Assembly: GCA_050942895.1 (NCBI GenBank)
Contig: JBMNOE010000023.1
Span: 1 to 36,677 of the forward strand
Length of the DNA: 36,677 bases
Reading direction: 5' to 3'
Origin: JBNRMR01 sp050942895
GTDB taxonomy: Bacteria; Bacillota; Clostridia; Christensenellales; UBA1750
A program made the position numbers and the translations under genes. The stretch's first letter is position 1, and every line of letters starts with the position of its first letter. Below the pieces are notes generated by a model. It was not told where the DNA came from. It ran no database searches and saw only the letters and a list, made by a program, of their open reading frames with translations. Below are positions 1-8,045 of this stretch, piece after piece.

Positions 1-36
1 GGTCTGGGGCGGCGCCCCAGCACGTTCCCCCTTTGT
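1..36. repeat. GC-rich intergenic repeat, copy 1 (bases 1-35)
   Basis: The first 35 bases recur almost exactly at 161-196; the only difference is one extra C in the C-run of the second copy. The core is a 7-bp hairpin, CTGGGGC (4-10), loop GGC, GCCCCAG (14-20), followed by CACGTTCCCC. It starts at the very first base of the window, so its true left boundary is not visible. There is no coding potential. It is probably one copy of a dispersed intergenic repeat of this genome. Confidence 0.8.
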
Positions 37-53
37 GATCCCTTAACCCTTTG

Positions 54-71
54 TCATGCTGTAAAGCATGA
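54..71. repeat. Short hairpin in the htpG leader region
   Basis: TCATGCT (54-60), loop GTAA, AGCATGA (65-71) is a perfect 7-bp inverted repeat. It has no T-tract on either side, so it is not an obvious terminator. Just downstream, TAATGAAGGCCCCGC (80-94) nearly repeats at 244-257, which suggests that the whole 1-302 stretch is built of repeat pieces. No gene is supportable in 1-302. Confidence 0.5.
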
Positions 72-133
72 GTCAAGCTTAATGAAGGCCCCGCACCCGC
101 GAGGGGACGATTTCGAGGGCGCTGACCTTGATA

Positions 134-196
134 AGGGGTCAAGGGGCTTGTCCCTTGCGGGGTCTGGGGCGGCGCCCCAGCACGTTCCCCCCTTTG
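134..196. repeat. GC-rich intergenic repeat, copy 2, with AGGGGTCAAGGGG module
   Basis: Bases 161-196 repeat 1-35 with one added C. They are preceded by AGGGGTCAAGGGG (134-146) and TTGCGGG. The same AGGGGTCAAGGGG followed by a TGTCC-like stretch and TTGCGGG recurs about 35 kb away at 35257-35286, beside the fba-icd hairpins. This links the two intergenic regions as members of one repeat family with variable hairpin modules. Confidence 0.75.
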
Positions 197-211
197 ACGG
201 GCTGCGTAAGC

Positions 212-239
212 TTGACAATTACCGGCCTTGATATAAAAT
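212..239 (+). promoter_or_regulatory. Predicted sigma-A promoter for htpG
   Basis: A perfect -35 box TTGACA (212-217) is followed after 16 bp by TAAAAT (234-239). Transcription would start near 246 and leave a roughly 57-base leader with a CCCGC/GCGGG mini-hairpin (253-265). The ribosome binding site GGGAGG lies just before the htpG ATG. No CIRCE-type inverted repeat is seen, so there is no sign of HrcA control. Confidence 0.65.
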
Positions 240-302
240 AATCTAATGAGGCCCCGCTTTGCGGGATGCGATTGACGACATCATTTACGGGAGGTTTTTC
301 AA

Positions 303-2066
303 ATGGAAAACAGAAAGGGCAATCTATCGATTCATGCTGAGAATCTGATGCCGATAATTAAAAAGTGGCTTTATTCAGACAAAGATATTTTCATCAGAGA
401 GCTTGTGGCGAACGGATGCGACGCCCTGACTAAGCTTGTATCGCTGGGCGGCGGCCATGGCGATCTAAAGATAAACATAAAGGTGAACCAGGAAAAGGGT
501 ACAATCGTGTTTTCGGACAGCGGAATCGGCATGACGGAGGGCGAGATTGACCGCTACATAAACAATGTTGCCTTCTCCGGGGCGCAGGAGTTCGTCGAGA
601 AGCTCAAGGAATCCGGCGCGGAGGCTGAAAACATAATCGGCCACTTCGGCCTGGGCTTTTATTCGGCCTTCATGGTGTCGGACAAGGTAATTATCAACAG
701 CCTGTCACATGAAGAAGGCGCTCAGAGCGCAATGTGGATGTCCGATGGCGGCCTTGAATATGAGATGGGCACCGGCAGCCGCACCGAGCGGGGGACGGAC
801 ATCATCCTTCACATTGCTGAGGATTCAAAGGAATATCTGGACGCATCAAAAATCCGCCAGGTGGCAAGGCAGTATCTGTGCTTCATGCCCCATCCCATAT
901 ATATCGACGGCGACGAGGAGCCTATAAACGATCCTTCCCCGCTGTATCTAAGGCTTGCGAGGGATATCAGCGACGATGAGTACAAGGAATTTTACAAAAA
1001 AACTTTCGGCGCATGGGAGGATCCCCTCTTTTGGGTGCATCTTAACATAGACTATCCCTTCAACTTAAAGGGCATACTATATTTCCCGAAGATCACCCAG
1101 AACTACGGTATAAACGACGGCAGCGTCCGCCTTTTCTGCCGTCAGGTCTATGTGGCCGAGAACATAAAGGAGATCATTCCCGAATATCTGCTGCTTTTGA
1201 AGGGCGTTATCGACAGCCCGGATATTCCGCTGAATGTCTCCCGCTCATTCCTGCAAAGCGACAGGGAGGTGCGGGCGCTGAGCTCCTACATCAGCCGCAA
1301 GGTGGCCGACAGGCTCGTTTCCCTCCACAAGGATGACGAGGAGCGCTATCTTCAGGTGTGGGACGATATCAGCATATTCGTTAAATTCGGCTGCATGAAG
1401 GACGAGAAATTCTTCGACAGGGTAAAGGAAAGCCTGATATTTAAGACGGTTGAATCAAATGTTTTAACCCTCGAACAGGCCAAGGAAAAGGCGAAAGAGG
1501 GCGACGGCAGCCTCTTCTACGCAGGGGCGGAGAACAAAGATGCGCCTATTGTGGATATGTTTACGGCAAGGGGCGTTGACGTGCTGCTTTTGGACACGCC
1601 CATAGACAGCAATTTCGTGGCTTTTTTGGAATATAAGGAGCCGGAGCTGAAGCTTGTGCGGGTGGACAGCGGCATGGCCCAGGGCATGAGTGAGGGCGGC
1701 TCCGACGAGGAACTGGCAAATGAAATCGCCGATTTGATGAAAAAAGCAATGGATGATGATGCGCTGGAAGTTCAGGCTGAAAAGCTCAGCGACGAAAACA
1801 TCCCCGCAGTGCTCATATACGATGAGCAGATGCGCCGCTTCAAGGAAAGCAGCGTCATGTTCGGTGGCGGCTTTGATATGCCGCTGAAGGCGAAGGTTAT
1901 AGTCAACAGCGCGAGCCCGGTGGTGAAGGCCATGCTTGAAGAAACCGATGATGAAAAGAAGCTGGACATCGCAAGGCAGATATATGATCTGGCGGAGCTG
2001 AGCCAGGGGATGCTTTCAAAGGAAAGGCTGGCCCAATTTATTAAGAGGAGCTATAAATTTATATGA
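303..2066 (+). CDS. htpG: Molecular chaperone HtpG (Hsp90 family)
   Basis: This is a cytoplasmic ATP-dependent dimeric chaperone. The N-terminal GHKL ATPase domain is clear: ELVANGCDA near residues 33-41, DSGIGM at 72-77 and GHFGLGFYSAF at 113-123. The middle domain carries NVSR with the catalytic-loop Arg at about 314, followed by Ser where most family members have Glu (NVSRE). The C-terminal dimerisation domain is present but compact; at 587 residues the protein is shorter than E. coli HtpG (624). The ATG at 303 follows GGGAGG at good spacing. The stop overlaps the next start by four bases (ATGA), so it is translationally coupled to the amidohydrolase. Identification is secure; the functional effect of the Glu-to-Ser change is unknown. 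Confidence 0.97.
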   Translation: MENRKGNLSIHAENLMPIIKKWLYSDKDIFIRELVANGCDALTKLVSLGGGHGDLKINIKVNQEKGTIVFSDSGIGMTEGEIDRYINNVAFSGAQEFVEKLKESGAEAENIIGHFGLGFYSAFMVSDKVIINSLSHEEGAQSAMWMSDGGLEYEMGTGSRTERGTDIILHIAEDSKEYLDASKIRQVARQYLCFMPHPIYIDGDEEPINDPSPLYLRLARDISDDEYKEFYKKTFGAWEDPLFWVHLNIDYPFNLKGILYFPKITQNYGINDGSVRLFCRQVYVAENIKEIIPEYLLLLKGVIDSPDIPLNVSRSFLQSDREVRALSSYISRKVADRLVSLHKDDEERYLQVWDDISIFVKFGCMKDEKFFDRVKESLIFKTVESNVLTLEQAKEKAKEGDGSLFYAGAENKDAPIVDMFTARGVDVLLLDTPIDSNFVAFLEYKEPELKLVRVDSGMAQGMSEGGSDEELANEIADLMKKAMDDDALEVQAEKLSDENIPAVLIYDEQMRRFKESSVMFGGGFDMPLKAKVIVNSASPVVKAMLEETDDEKKLDIARQIYDLAELSQGMLSKERLAQFIKRSYKFI

Positions 2067-3313
2067 GCGTAATTTTGCTCAAAAACGCTTTGATACTCGA
2101 CGGGGACTCCGCTGAAAAGGGCGATGTTATTGTGAAGGATGACCGCATTTTCGGCGTATATCCCTGCGGCGGCGCGCCTGCTGATATAAAGCCCCAAAGG
2201 GAGATAAACTGCGAAAAGAAAATATTGATGCCGGCGCTTTTCAATGCCCATACCCACGCCGCCATGACTCTTTTTCGCGGCGCGGGGGCCGATCTCGCCC
2301 TCCAGGACTGGCTTTTCGGCGTGATTTTGCCCCGGGAGGAGCATTTGACGCCTCAGGATGTCTATATAGGCACATTGCTGGCCGCTGCTGAGATGATCCG
2401 CTTCGGCACCGCCGGTTTTTTGGACATGTACTATTTCATGAAAGAAGTGTGCAGGGCGGGGATCGACAGCGGAATGAGGGTTTGCGCTTCCTGTTCGAAG
2501 GCGGTTGGCGAAATGTCGGCGGAGTTTCAGGGGGCGGGCGGCGGGAGGGTTAACATAATCGCCGCGCTGCATGCGGAGTACACCGCCACACAGGAAGAAC
2601 TGGATCAGGCTTTAAGCTTCGTTCAAAGATACAAGCTGCCTTTGCATGTGCATGTCAGCGAAACAAAAGGCGAAACCGAGGAAGGTTTTTTGCGCCGTGG
2701 GAAAACGCCCGCCAGATTTTTTTCCGAGGGCGGCTTCTTCGACTACGGTGGCGTCGCTGCCCACGGAATATGGCTGAGCGATGAGGATATCACAGCTCTT
2801 AAAGAGAAAAACGTGTTTGTGGGCCACTGCCCAATTTCAAACATGAAGCTTTCAAGCGGAGTGATGCCCATCGGCAAGCTGATGAGGGCCGGAGTACAGG
2901 TCGCTCTTGGCACTGACGGCTGCGCATCCAACAATAACCTGAACCTTTTTGAAGAAATCAGGCTGGTTTCACTGCTTCACAAGGGCGTTGGGAATGACCC
3001 CGCCGCCGTATCCTCAAAGGAGGCCTTTAAAATGGCAACCCGGACAGGCGCTTTGGCCTGCGGCTTTGCTGAAAGCGGCATGATCAAGTCTGGCGCAAAG
3101 GCGGATATAATTTTGCTTGACATCGACGTTCCCCACGCCGTGCCGATGATCGACCCCTATGCTCATATCGCTTACAGCGCCCAGGGCAGCGATGTTTGCA
3201 TGACCATGGTGGATGGCAAGATACTCTACGAAAACGGCGCTTACACCGGCCTTGACATCAAAGAAATATCAGCAAAGGCCCAGGTTTGCGCCCAAAGGCT
3301 GGCTCTCTCATGA
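2063..3313 (+). CDS. Amidohydrolase, SAH/MTA deaminase family
   Basis: This 416-residue metal-dependent hydrolase belongs to the ATZ/TRZ branch of the amidohydrolase superfamily, close to 5-methylthioadenosine/S-adenosylhomocysteine deaminase (MtaD), which converts the adenine ring to hypoxanthine. Visible metal ligands are HTH at residues 63-65 (NAHTHA), a His in LHVHVSE and the late Asp in ALGTDGCAS. The motifs AHGIWLSDEDI and GHCPISNMKLSSG are typical. The usual HAPYT motif reads HAEYT here. Substrate cannot be fixed from sequence; related enzymes act on guanine, cytosine or N-aryl compounds. It overlaps htpG and the lipoprotein gene by four bases at each end, so the three are probably one operon. 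Confidence 0.85.
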   Translation: MSVILLKNALILDGDSAEKGDVIVKDDRIFGVYPCGGAPADIKPQREINCEKKILMPALFNAHTHAAMTLFRGAGADLALQDWLFGVILPREEHLTPQDVYIGTLLAAAEMIRFGTAGFLDMYYFMKEVCRAGIDSGMRVCASCSKAVGEMSAEFQGAGGGRVNIIAALHAEYTATQEELDQALSFVQRYKLPLHVHVSETKGETEEGFLRRGKTPARFFSEGGFFDYGGVAAHGIWLSDEDITALKEKNVFVGHCPISNMKLSSGVMPIGKLMRAGVQVALGTDGCASNNNLNLFEEIRLVSLLHKGVGNDPAAVSSKEAFKMATRTGALACGFAESGMIKSGAKADIILLDIDVPHAVPMIDPYAHIAYSAQGSDVCMTMVDGKILYENGAYTGLDIKEISAKAQVCAQRLALS

Positions 3314-5016
3314 GAAAGACGAGAAAGTGTTTTTCGCTGATTTCGCTGCTGGCGGTGGTTTTTATTGTAGCGGTGTCGGCCGCGGGTTGCGGAAATATGC
3401 GATCCTTAACGGACTATATAAGCGAAAGGCAAATCCCCGGCGGCTATCTTTTCAGCGGCGGGGACTATGACGGTGATGTCATAATTCGGAGTCTGGAGCT
3501 TAAAAGCGGCAGCGGCTCGGATGATTTTACGGTGGAAATATCCTTCGCGCAGGCGAACTCCGCCCAGTTAAGCGAAGCCCCAAAGTATTATATCTATGCC
3601 CTTGAAAATCCTTCGCGTCTGATGGTGGCGGGGGATTTCGCTTCCGCGGATGATGACGCCCTTGAGCTGCTTTCAATCGAGGGCGCTCATCTGTTTGCAG
3701 GGGAAAAGGGCGGCTATTTTTACATATATCTCCAGCTTACCGACAGCTTCGTTTTTTCTGCCGAAGAAGGGGCGGGAAGGCTGAAGATTGATGTGGGCCT
3801 TTTGAAGGACTCCGCAAAGGAGAGCTTTTTCCCCGCTGTCTCCCCCGGAGACGAGGCCTCTGAAAGGCAGCTTTCATTGCTGGGGTTTTCACCTGCTGTG
3901 AAAAATTCAGAGATAGTCTATGTCTCGGGAGAAGCTTTTTCGAGCATCGCACAGGCTGAGGAGCAGGCGCAAAAGCTTCTGGAGGAGAATCCTTCTCTGA
4001 ATTTGTCCGCCCGGGCTGTGGCGCTAAGAGACATGAACGAGGGGCTGAACTTCCTGGAGGGGCTGGATGCCCGCGCCGTGGAGATGGGAGCGGAATACAT
4101 GCTTTCTTCAGGTGAAACCGCCAGGGGCGAGTACTGGCTCCACGGGTCTAAATATCTCTGTGGCTTTGGAAGCTCAATGATGTTTGAAAGCAGCGGTCTG
4201 CTTATTGAATATGGCTATGACGGTTTTGGAAGGGAGCTTGAGCTGGGCGTTTTTGAAGGTATTATAAAGGCCCAGGCCGACCCGGACACAAGGCATCTTG
4301 CGGTGCTGTCCGGCGCGGGGCTGCAGGTGTTTGATATCGCCTCCATGAGGCAGATGGATCTGGGTGAAGCTCTCTTGGAGCGCTCCGTTTCATTCTTCGA
4401 TTGGGGGGATGACGGCAGGCTTTATTTTACCGAGGCAGGCAGCGGCGAAAGGGCCATTTACTCTCTGGATGTAAACGAAAAGCTGGCGAAGGCAAGGGAA
4501 ACCGAGGAAATGCCCTCGGGAAGGCTGATGTCCGGCGGCGGCAGAGCATATTTCGCCTGCGAAGACGGCGCGATTTGGTATAATTTGATCGCTTCGGCCG
4601 AGGGCTTGGGCGAAAGGCTGGTGACCGGCGATGACTTCGCTCTTTCGGCTAACGGCAAGCTGATATCTATACTCTACGGTCCTACCGGCGGCGAAAGCTT
4701 CGAGGGGCTGGTGCTGATCGACATTGAAACCGGCGCGGCCGAGCAGATTTATGAGGGCAGCGGAGTGGAGGGTTATCTTTTCAGCATTAACAACCAGCTT
4801 TTGCACTACCTGGTGAAGGACGGCGAAAGCGAGGATTTCCCCTTTGCTCTTTACTCATACCGCCCAAGCGATGACAGGACATTTTTCCATGGTAGGCTGC
4901 CCACAGACGATGTCTTCGCCCTGCCGGAGGGAAATATGGCCATGGTCAGGGATGTGGGCGCTTCTGGGAAAGAGATGCCGGTCACATATAAGCTCAGGCT
5001 CAATTACTACAATTAA
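3310..5016 (+). CDS. Putative lipoprotein with AMIN-like N-terminus and propeller-like C-terminus
   Basis: A 568-residue exported protein. I chose the ATG at 3310, which overlaps the previous stop as ATGA, over an in-frame ATG at 3286. The N-terminus has basic residues, a hydrophobic core and SAAGC, giving a lipidated Cys at about 27. Residues about 45-170 contain a segment ending in ENPSRLMV, which resembles the AMIN domain of envelope proteins. Residues about 190-240 (IVYVSGEAF followed by an Ala/Gln-rich helix) are loosely SPOR-like. The C-terminal half has recurring short beta-rich segments ending in Gly-Asp or Asp-Gly turns, as in beta-propellers. These domain calls are weak inference. 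A role on the outer membrane face or in the peptidoglycan layer is likely; the exact function is unknown. Confidence 0.7.
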   Translation: MRKTRKCFSLISLLAVVFIVAVSAAGCGNMRSLTDYISERQIPGGYLFSGGDYDGDVIIRSLELKSGSGSDDFTVEISFAQANSAQLSEAPKYYIYALENPSRLMVAGDFASADDDALELLSIEGAHLFAGEKGGYFYIYLQLTDSFVFSAEEGAGRLKIDVGLLKDSAKESFFPAVSPGDEASERQLSLLGFSPAVKNSEIVYVSGEAFSSIAQAEEQAQKLLEENPSLNLSARAVALRDMNEGLNFLEGLDARAVEMGAEYMLSSGETARGEYWLHGSKYLCGFGSSMMFESSGLLIEYGYDGFGRELELGVFEGIIKAQADPDTRHLAVLSGAGLQVFDIASMRQMDLGEALLERSVSFFDWGDDGRLYFTEAGSGERAIYSLDVNEKLAKARETEEMPSGRLMSGGGRAYFACEDGAIWYNLIASAEGLGERLVTGDDFALSANGKLISILYGPTGGESFEGLVLIDIETGAAEQIYEGSGVEGYLFSINNQLLHYLVKDGESEDFPFALYSYRPSDDRTFFHGRLPTDDVFALPEGNMAMVRDVGASGKEMPVTYKLRLNYYN

Positions 5017-5057
5017 AATACTTTAATAAATAATAGGTTTTAAAAACGGAGGCAGGC

Positions 5058-5954
5058 ATGGCATTTTTTGAAAAGCTGAAGCAGGGCCTGGCAAAGACCA
5101 GGAACAATCTGGTGGTCAACATAGAGACCATCTTCGGGGCATATAAGGAAGTGGACGACAATTTTTTTGAGGAGCTGGAGGAGGCGCTGATTGTCGCCGA
5201 TGTGGGCGTTCCCACCACTATGCATATAGTTGAAAAACTGCGGGAGAGCATACGCGAAAACAGAATCAAAAGCCCGGATAAGGCGAAGGAGGAGCTGCGG
5301 CGGATAATCAGCCAGCTTTTGGATGCGCCGGAGCTTGAAATAAAGCCCCCCTGCATAATGCTTGTTGTGGGGGTGAACGGCGTGGGCAAGACCACCACCA
5401 TCGGGAAGGTGGCCGCCAGATACCGTGAAAAAGGGCTGTCGGTGATGCTCTGCGCCGCCGATACCTTCCGTGCCGCCGCCGTCGATCAGCTTGCCATATG
5501 GGCGGAGCGGGCAGGCGTGCCGATAATCCGCGCCGGAGAGGGGGCTGACCCTGCGGCGGTGGTGTTTGACGCCATCACGGCAGCAAAGGCAAGGAAGACC
5601 GATCTTCTGCTTGTGGATACCGCCGGAAGGCTGCAAAACAAGACACATCTGATGCGGGAGCTGGAGAAAATTCGCCGGATCATCGAAAGGGAGCAGGGGG
5701 ATGCACAGCTTATATCGCTGCTGGTGCTGGATGCCACCACCGGCCAAAACGGCCTGGTTCAGGCGCAGGCGTTCAAAGAGGCGGCGAATATTGACGGCGT
5801 TGCTCTCACCAAGCTGGACGGCACCGCAAAGGGCGGCGTGGCCATCGCCATAAAGAACAGCCTTGGCTTCCCGATCAGATTCGTGGGGGTGGGCGAGCAG
5901 ATAGACGACCTGCAGGCATTTGACGCGAAAGAATTCGTGGACGCTCTCTTTTGA
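5058..5954 (+). CDS. ftsY: Signal recognition particle receptor FtsY
   Basis: FtsY is the membrane-associated GTPase that receives SRP-ribosome complexes. The 298-residue protein has an N domain of helices (1-95) and the SRP-type G domain: GVNGVGKT (105-112), DTAGRL (187-192), TKLDGTAKGG and the closing GVGEQIDDLQAFD. The long acidic A domain of proteobacterial FtsY is absent, as usual in Firmicutes; membrane targeting would rest on the N-terminal amphipathic helix FFEKLKQGLAKT. ACGGAGG precedes the ATG. It lies 41 bp after the lipoprotein gene and only a repeat-bearing spacer away from ylxM-ffh, so both SRP GTPases are near neighbours, as in many Firmicutes. Confidence 0.97.
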   Translation: MAFFEKLKQGLAKTRNNLVVNIETIFGAYKEVDDNFFEELEEALIVADVGVPTTMHIVEKLRESIRENRIKSPDKAKEELRRIISQLLDAPELEIKPPCIMLVVGVNGVGKTTTIGKVAARYREKGLSVMLCAADTFRAAAVDQLAIWAERAGVPIIRAGEGADPAAVVFDAITAAKARKTDLLLVDTAGRLQNKTHLMRELEKIRRIIEREQGDAQLISLLVLDATTGQNGLVQAQAFKEAANIDGVALTKLDGTAKGGVAIAIKNSLGFPIRFVGVGEQIDDLQAFDAKEFVDALF

Positions 5955-6080
5955 TATTTTGTCACGTTTTGTCATGCTCAGCAATCGTGACAAGGGGCCT
6001 TTCCTTCCTTTTGCGTTATGCGCGCCAGCGGCTACCGGATATTTTGCGCTGTTTGCAAAAGTTTTTAAGGATTTCGAGAG

Positions 6081-6098
6081 AGCTTTTTTAAAAAAGCT
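6081..6098. repeat. 18-bp perfect AT-rich palindrome downstream of ftsY
   Basis: AGCTTTTTT followed directly by AAAAAAGCT forms a perfect palindrome. It sits between ftsY and the next promoter, together with a degenerate copy of the GC-rich hairpin repeat. As a loopless palindrome with the T-run inside the stem it is a poor classical terminator, although it could slow polymerase. It may be part of the dispersed repeat. Confidence 0.6.
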
Positions 6099-6108
6099 TC
6101 TTGAATGT

Positions 6109-6131
6109 GGCCTGGGGCGATGCCCCGGCAC
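6109..6131. repeat. Diverged third copy of the GC-rich hairpin repeat
   Basis: The 23 bases at 6109-6131 align without gaps to the repeat core at 2-23: GG, one variable base, CTGGGGC, a three-base loop, GCCCC, then a Pu-G and CAC. The stem CTGGGGC (6112-6118) with GCCCCGG (6122-6128) is kept, with one T-G wobble, although the loop has changed from GGC to GAT. Stem retention with loop change hints at selection or spread as a hairpin. Confidence 0.6.
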
Positions 6132-6141
6132 ATCGCACAAT

Positions 6142-6167
6142 CTTGTCAAGTGAAAGTGCTTGACAAG
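6142..6167. promoter_or_regulatory. Inverted repeat overlapping the ylxM -35 box (possible operator)
   Basis: CTTGTCAAG (6142-6150) and CTTGACAAG (6159-6167) are perfect reverse complements separated by eight bases. The right arm contains the TTGACA -35 box of the strong promoter at 6160-6188. A protein bound here would block RNA polymerase. Alternatively the symmetry is chance, because each arm is itself nearly palindromic. Confidence 0.45.
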
Positions 6168-6188
6168 ACTTCGGGAAAATAGTATAAT
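6160..6188 (+). promoter_or_regulatory. Consensus sigma-A promoter of the ylxM-ffh operon
   Basis: TTGACA (6160-6165), a 17-bp spacer and TATAAT (6183-6188) match the vegetative consensus perfectly. Transcription should begin near 6195 and leave a leader of about 47 bases before the TTG start of ylxM. A perfect promoter fits high expression of SRP and ribosome-maturation genes. An inverted repeat overlaps its -35 box. Confidence 0.85.
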
Positions 6189-6241
6189 TCACCTCGGTGA
6201 GGCGATATGAGCCACTCATATGCTTTGTGGAGGTGTTATTT

Positions 6242-6610
6242 TTGGACAAAAACGCCTATACGGCCTGGCTTTTGGATTTTTACGGCGCAATGCTCACCGA
6301 AAGGCAGCGGCACATGCTATCCCAGCATCTGGATGAGGATTTTTCGATCACCGAGATCGCCAGGCTGGAAAATGTGAGCCGCCAAGGAGTGCATGACACG
6401 GTCAAGAGGGCCGAGGCACAGCTATATCAACTTGAGGAAAAGTTGGGGCTTTTACGGCGCTATTTCGCTTTGAGAGACGGCGCTCAAAGGGCTCTTGAAT
6501 ACCTCGAAGCCGGAAAGGTTGTCCGGGCAAAGAGCGAGCTTAAACTTGCTTTTGAAAGAGAGGAAAAGGAAGAAAAGGAAGAAAAGGAGGAGACAGGCGA
6601 TGGCCTTTGA
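6242..6610 (+). CDS. ylxM: YlxM-family HTH protein, partner of SRP
   Basis: YlxM/p13 (UPF0122) is a small sigma-like helix-turn-helix protein encoded directly before ffh in Firmicutes. In streptococci it has been described as modulating SRP-FtsY GTPase activity. The HTH is visible in ITEIARLENVSRQGVHDTVKRAE (about residues 37-59), followed by a coiled-coil stretch and a charged Lys/Glu tail. An in-frame GTG lies at 6197, but GGAGGTG at 6229-6235 sits seven bases before the TTG at 6242, and translation from there begins DKNAYTAWLLDFYG, the conserved start. This gives 122 residues. The gene overlaps ffh by 11 bases, indicating translational coupling. Confidence 0.88.
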   Translation: MDKNAYTAWLLDFYGAMLTERQRHMLSQHLDEDFSITEIARLENVSRQGVHDTVKRAEAQLYQLEEKLGLLRRYFALRDGAQRALEYLEAGKVVRAKSELKLAFEREEKEEKEEKEETGDGL

Positions 6611-7946
6611 AGGACTTTCGCAAAAACTACAGGAAGTTTTCAAGAAGCTTTCCTCCAAGGGAAGGCTGAATGAAGCCGATGTCAAGGCCGCCATGAGGGA
6701 AGTGCGCTTGGCGCTCCTTGAGGCAGACGTCAACTACATGGTGGTGCGCGATTTCATCAAGACTGTCACCGAAAGGGCTGTGGGCGCGGAGATTCTCCAG
6801 AGCCTTACCCCCGGCCAGCAGGTCATAAAGATAGTCAACGAGGAACTGACTGCGCTGATGGGCTCCACCAATTCAAAGATAAATTTCAGCCCCAACCCGC
6901 CTACGATAATAATGCTGATCGGCCTTCAGGGCGCGGGAAAGACCACCATGGCCGGAAAGCTGGCCGGCTGGCTGAAGCAGCAGGGAAAAAAACCCCTGCT
7001 GGCAGCGGCTGACATATACCGTCCGGCGGCAATACAGCAGCTTCAGGTTGTGGGCGAAAAGTTTGAAGTGCCGGTGTTTGAGATGGGCCAGACAGACCCG
7101 GTGGAGATCGCCAAGAATGCGAAAAACCACGCCATGCGCTACCTGAACGATGTGGTGATAATCGACACGGCGGGCCGGCTGCACATCGACGAGGAGCTGA
7201 TGGGCGAGCTGAAACGCATGGAGACGGCGGTCCGTCCCAACGAAATACTGCTGACGGTGGACGCCATGACCGGTCAGGACGCTGTGAACGTGGCGGAGGC
7301 TTTTTCAAAGCAACTGGGCATCACCGGCGTTATATTGACCAAGCTGGACGGCGACACCCGCGGCGGCGCGGCGATTTCGGTCAAAGCGGTCACAGGTAAG
7401 CCGATTAAGTTCGCGGGCATAGGCGAGCAGCTTACTGTGAACAACATCGAGCCCTTCCACCCCGACCGAATGGCCTCGCGCATTTTAGGCATGGGCGATG
7501 TTTTGACCCTCATCGAAAAGGCACAAAGCGCCTTCGACGATAAAAGCGCCGCCGAGCTGGAGAAAAAAATTCGTTCTTCACAGTTCACATTGGATGACTT
7601 TTTGGATCAGTTCACACAGATGAAAAAGATGGGGGGCATATCTGAGCTTTTGGGCATGATCCCCGGGGCCCAGGCCATAAGGGAAGAGGATATCGACCAA
7701 AGACAGATGGGGCGGGTGGAAGCCATAATCCGCTCTATGACGCCGGCCGAGCGCAGGAATCCCGGCCTTTTGAACGCGGGCAGAAAAAAGCGGGTGGCGG
7801 CTGGCAGCGGTACCAGCGTTCAGCAGGTGAACCAACTGCTCAAGCAATTTGATCAGGCCAGGGCCATGATGAAGCAGATGACCGGCATGGGCAGGGGCAA
7901 AAGAGGCAAGAGGGCCAGAAATCTCCCGCGAAATTTTTTCAATTAG
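6600..7946 (+). CDS. ffh: Signal recognition particle protein Ffh (SRP54)
   Basis: Ffh is the GTPase subunit of SRP; it binds signal peptides on nascent chains and the SRP RNA. The N domain occupies residues 1-90, the G domain carries GLQGAGKT (108-115), DTAGRLHIDEEL and TKLDGDTRGG, and the C-terminal M domain from about 300 ends in a Met-rich, basic tail (RAMMKQMTGMGRGKRGKRA) suited to RNA and signal-peptide binding. The length of 448 residues is normal. The ATG at 6600 follows AGGAGG at 6585-6590 with nine bases between; an upstream in-frame start at 6495 lies inside ylxM and would add an atypical basic extension, so I rejected it. The SRP RNA gene is not seen in this window. Confidence 0.97.
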   Translation: MAFEGLSQKLQEVFKKLSSKGRLNEADVKAAMREVRLALLEADVNYMVVRDFIKTVTERAVGAEILQSLTPGQQVIKIVNEELTALMGSTNSKINFSPNPPTIIMLIGLQGAGKTTMAGKLAGWLKQQGKKPLLAAADIYRPAAIQQLQVVGEKFEVPVFEMGQTDPVEIAKNAKNHAMRYLNDVVIIDTAGRLHIDEELMGELKRMETAVRPNEILLTVDAMTGQDAVNVAEAFSKQLGITGVILTKLDGDTRGGAAISVKAVTGKPIKFAGIGEQLTVNNIEPFHPDRMASRILGMGDVLTLIEKAQSAFDDKSAAELEKKIRSSQFTLDDFLDQFTQMKKMGGISELLGMIPGAQAIREEDIDQRQMGRVEAIIRSMTPAERRNPGLLNAGRKKRVAAGSGTSVQQVNQLLKQFDQARAMMKQMTGMGRGKRGKRARNLPRNFFN

Positions 7947-8045
7947 CTTAGATTTTATCTGTATCAGGCTGTTTGAAAGCTTTTAAACTGACAATCGAAA
8001 GATTGACATAAACTTACTTTGAATTTAAACTGGAGGCAAATGACT

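Noticed and set aside
5040..6149. 369-codon open frame on the minus strand, antisense to ftsY
   Set aside because: It lies fully across the conserved ftsY gene, has no ribosome binding site or recognisable domain, and its composition follows the codon pattern of ftsY.
8003..8031. Separate promoter for rpsP
   Set aside because: TTGACA is present at 8003-8008 but no acceptable -10 lies 15-19 bp downstream.
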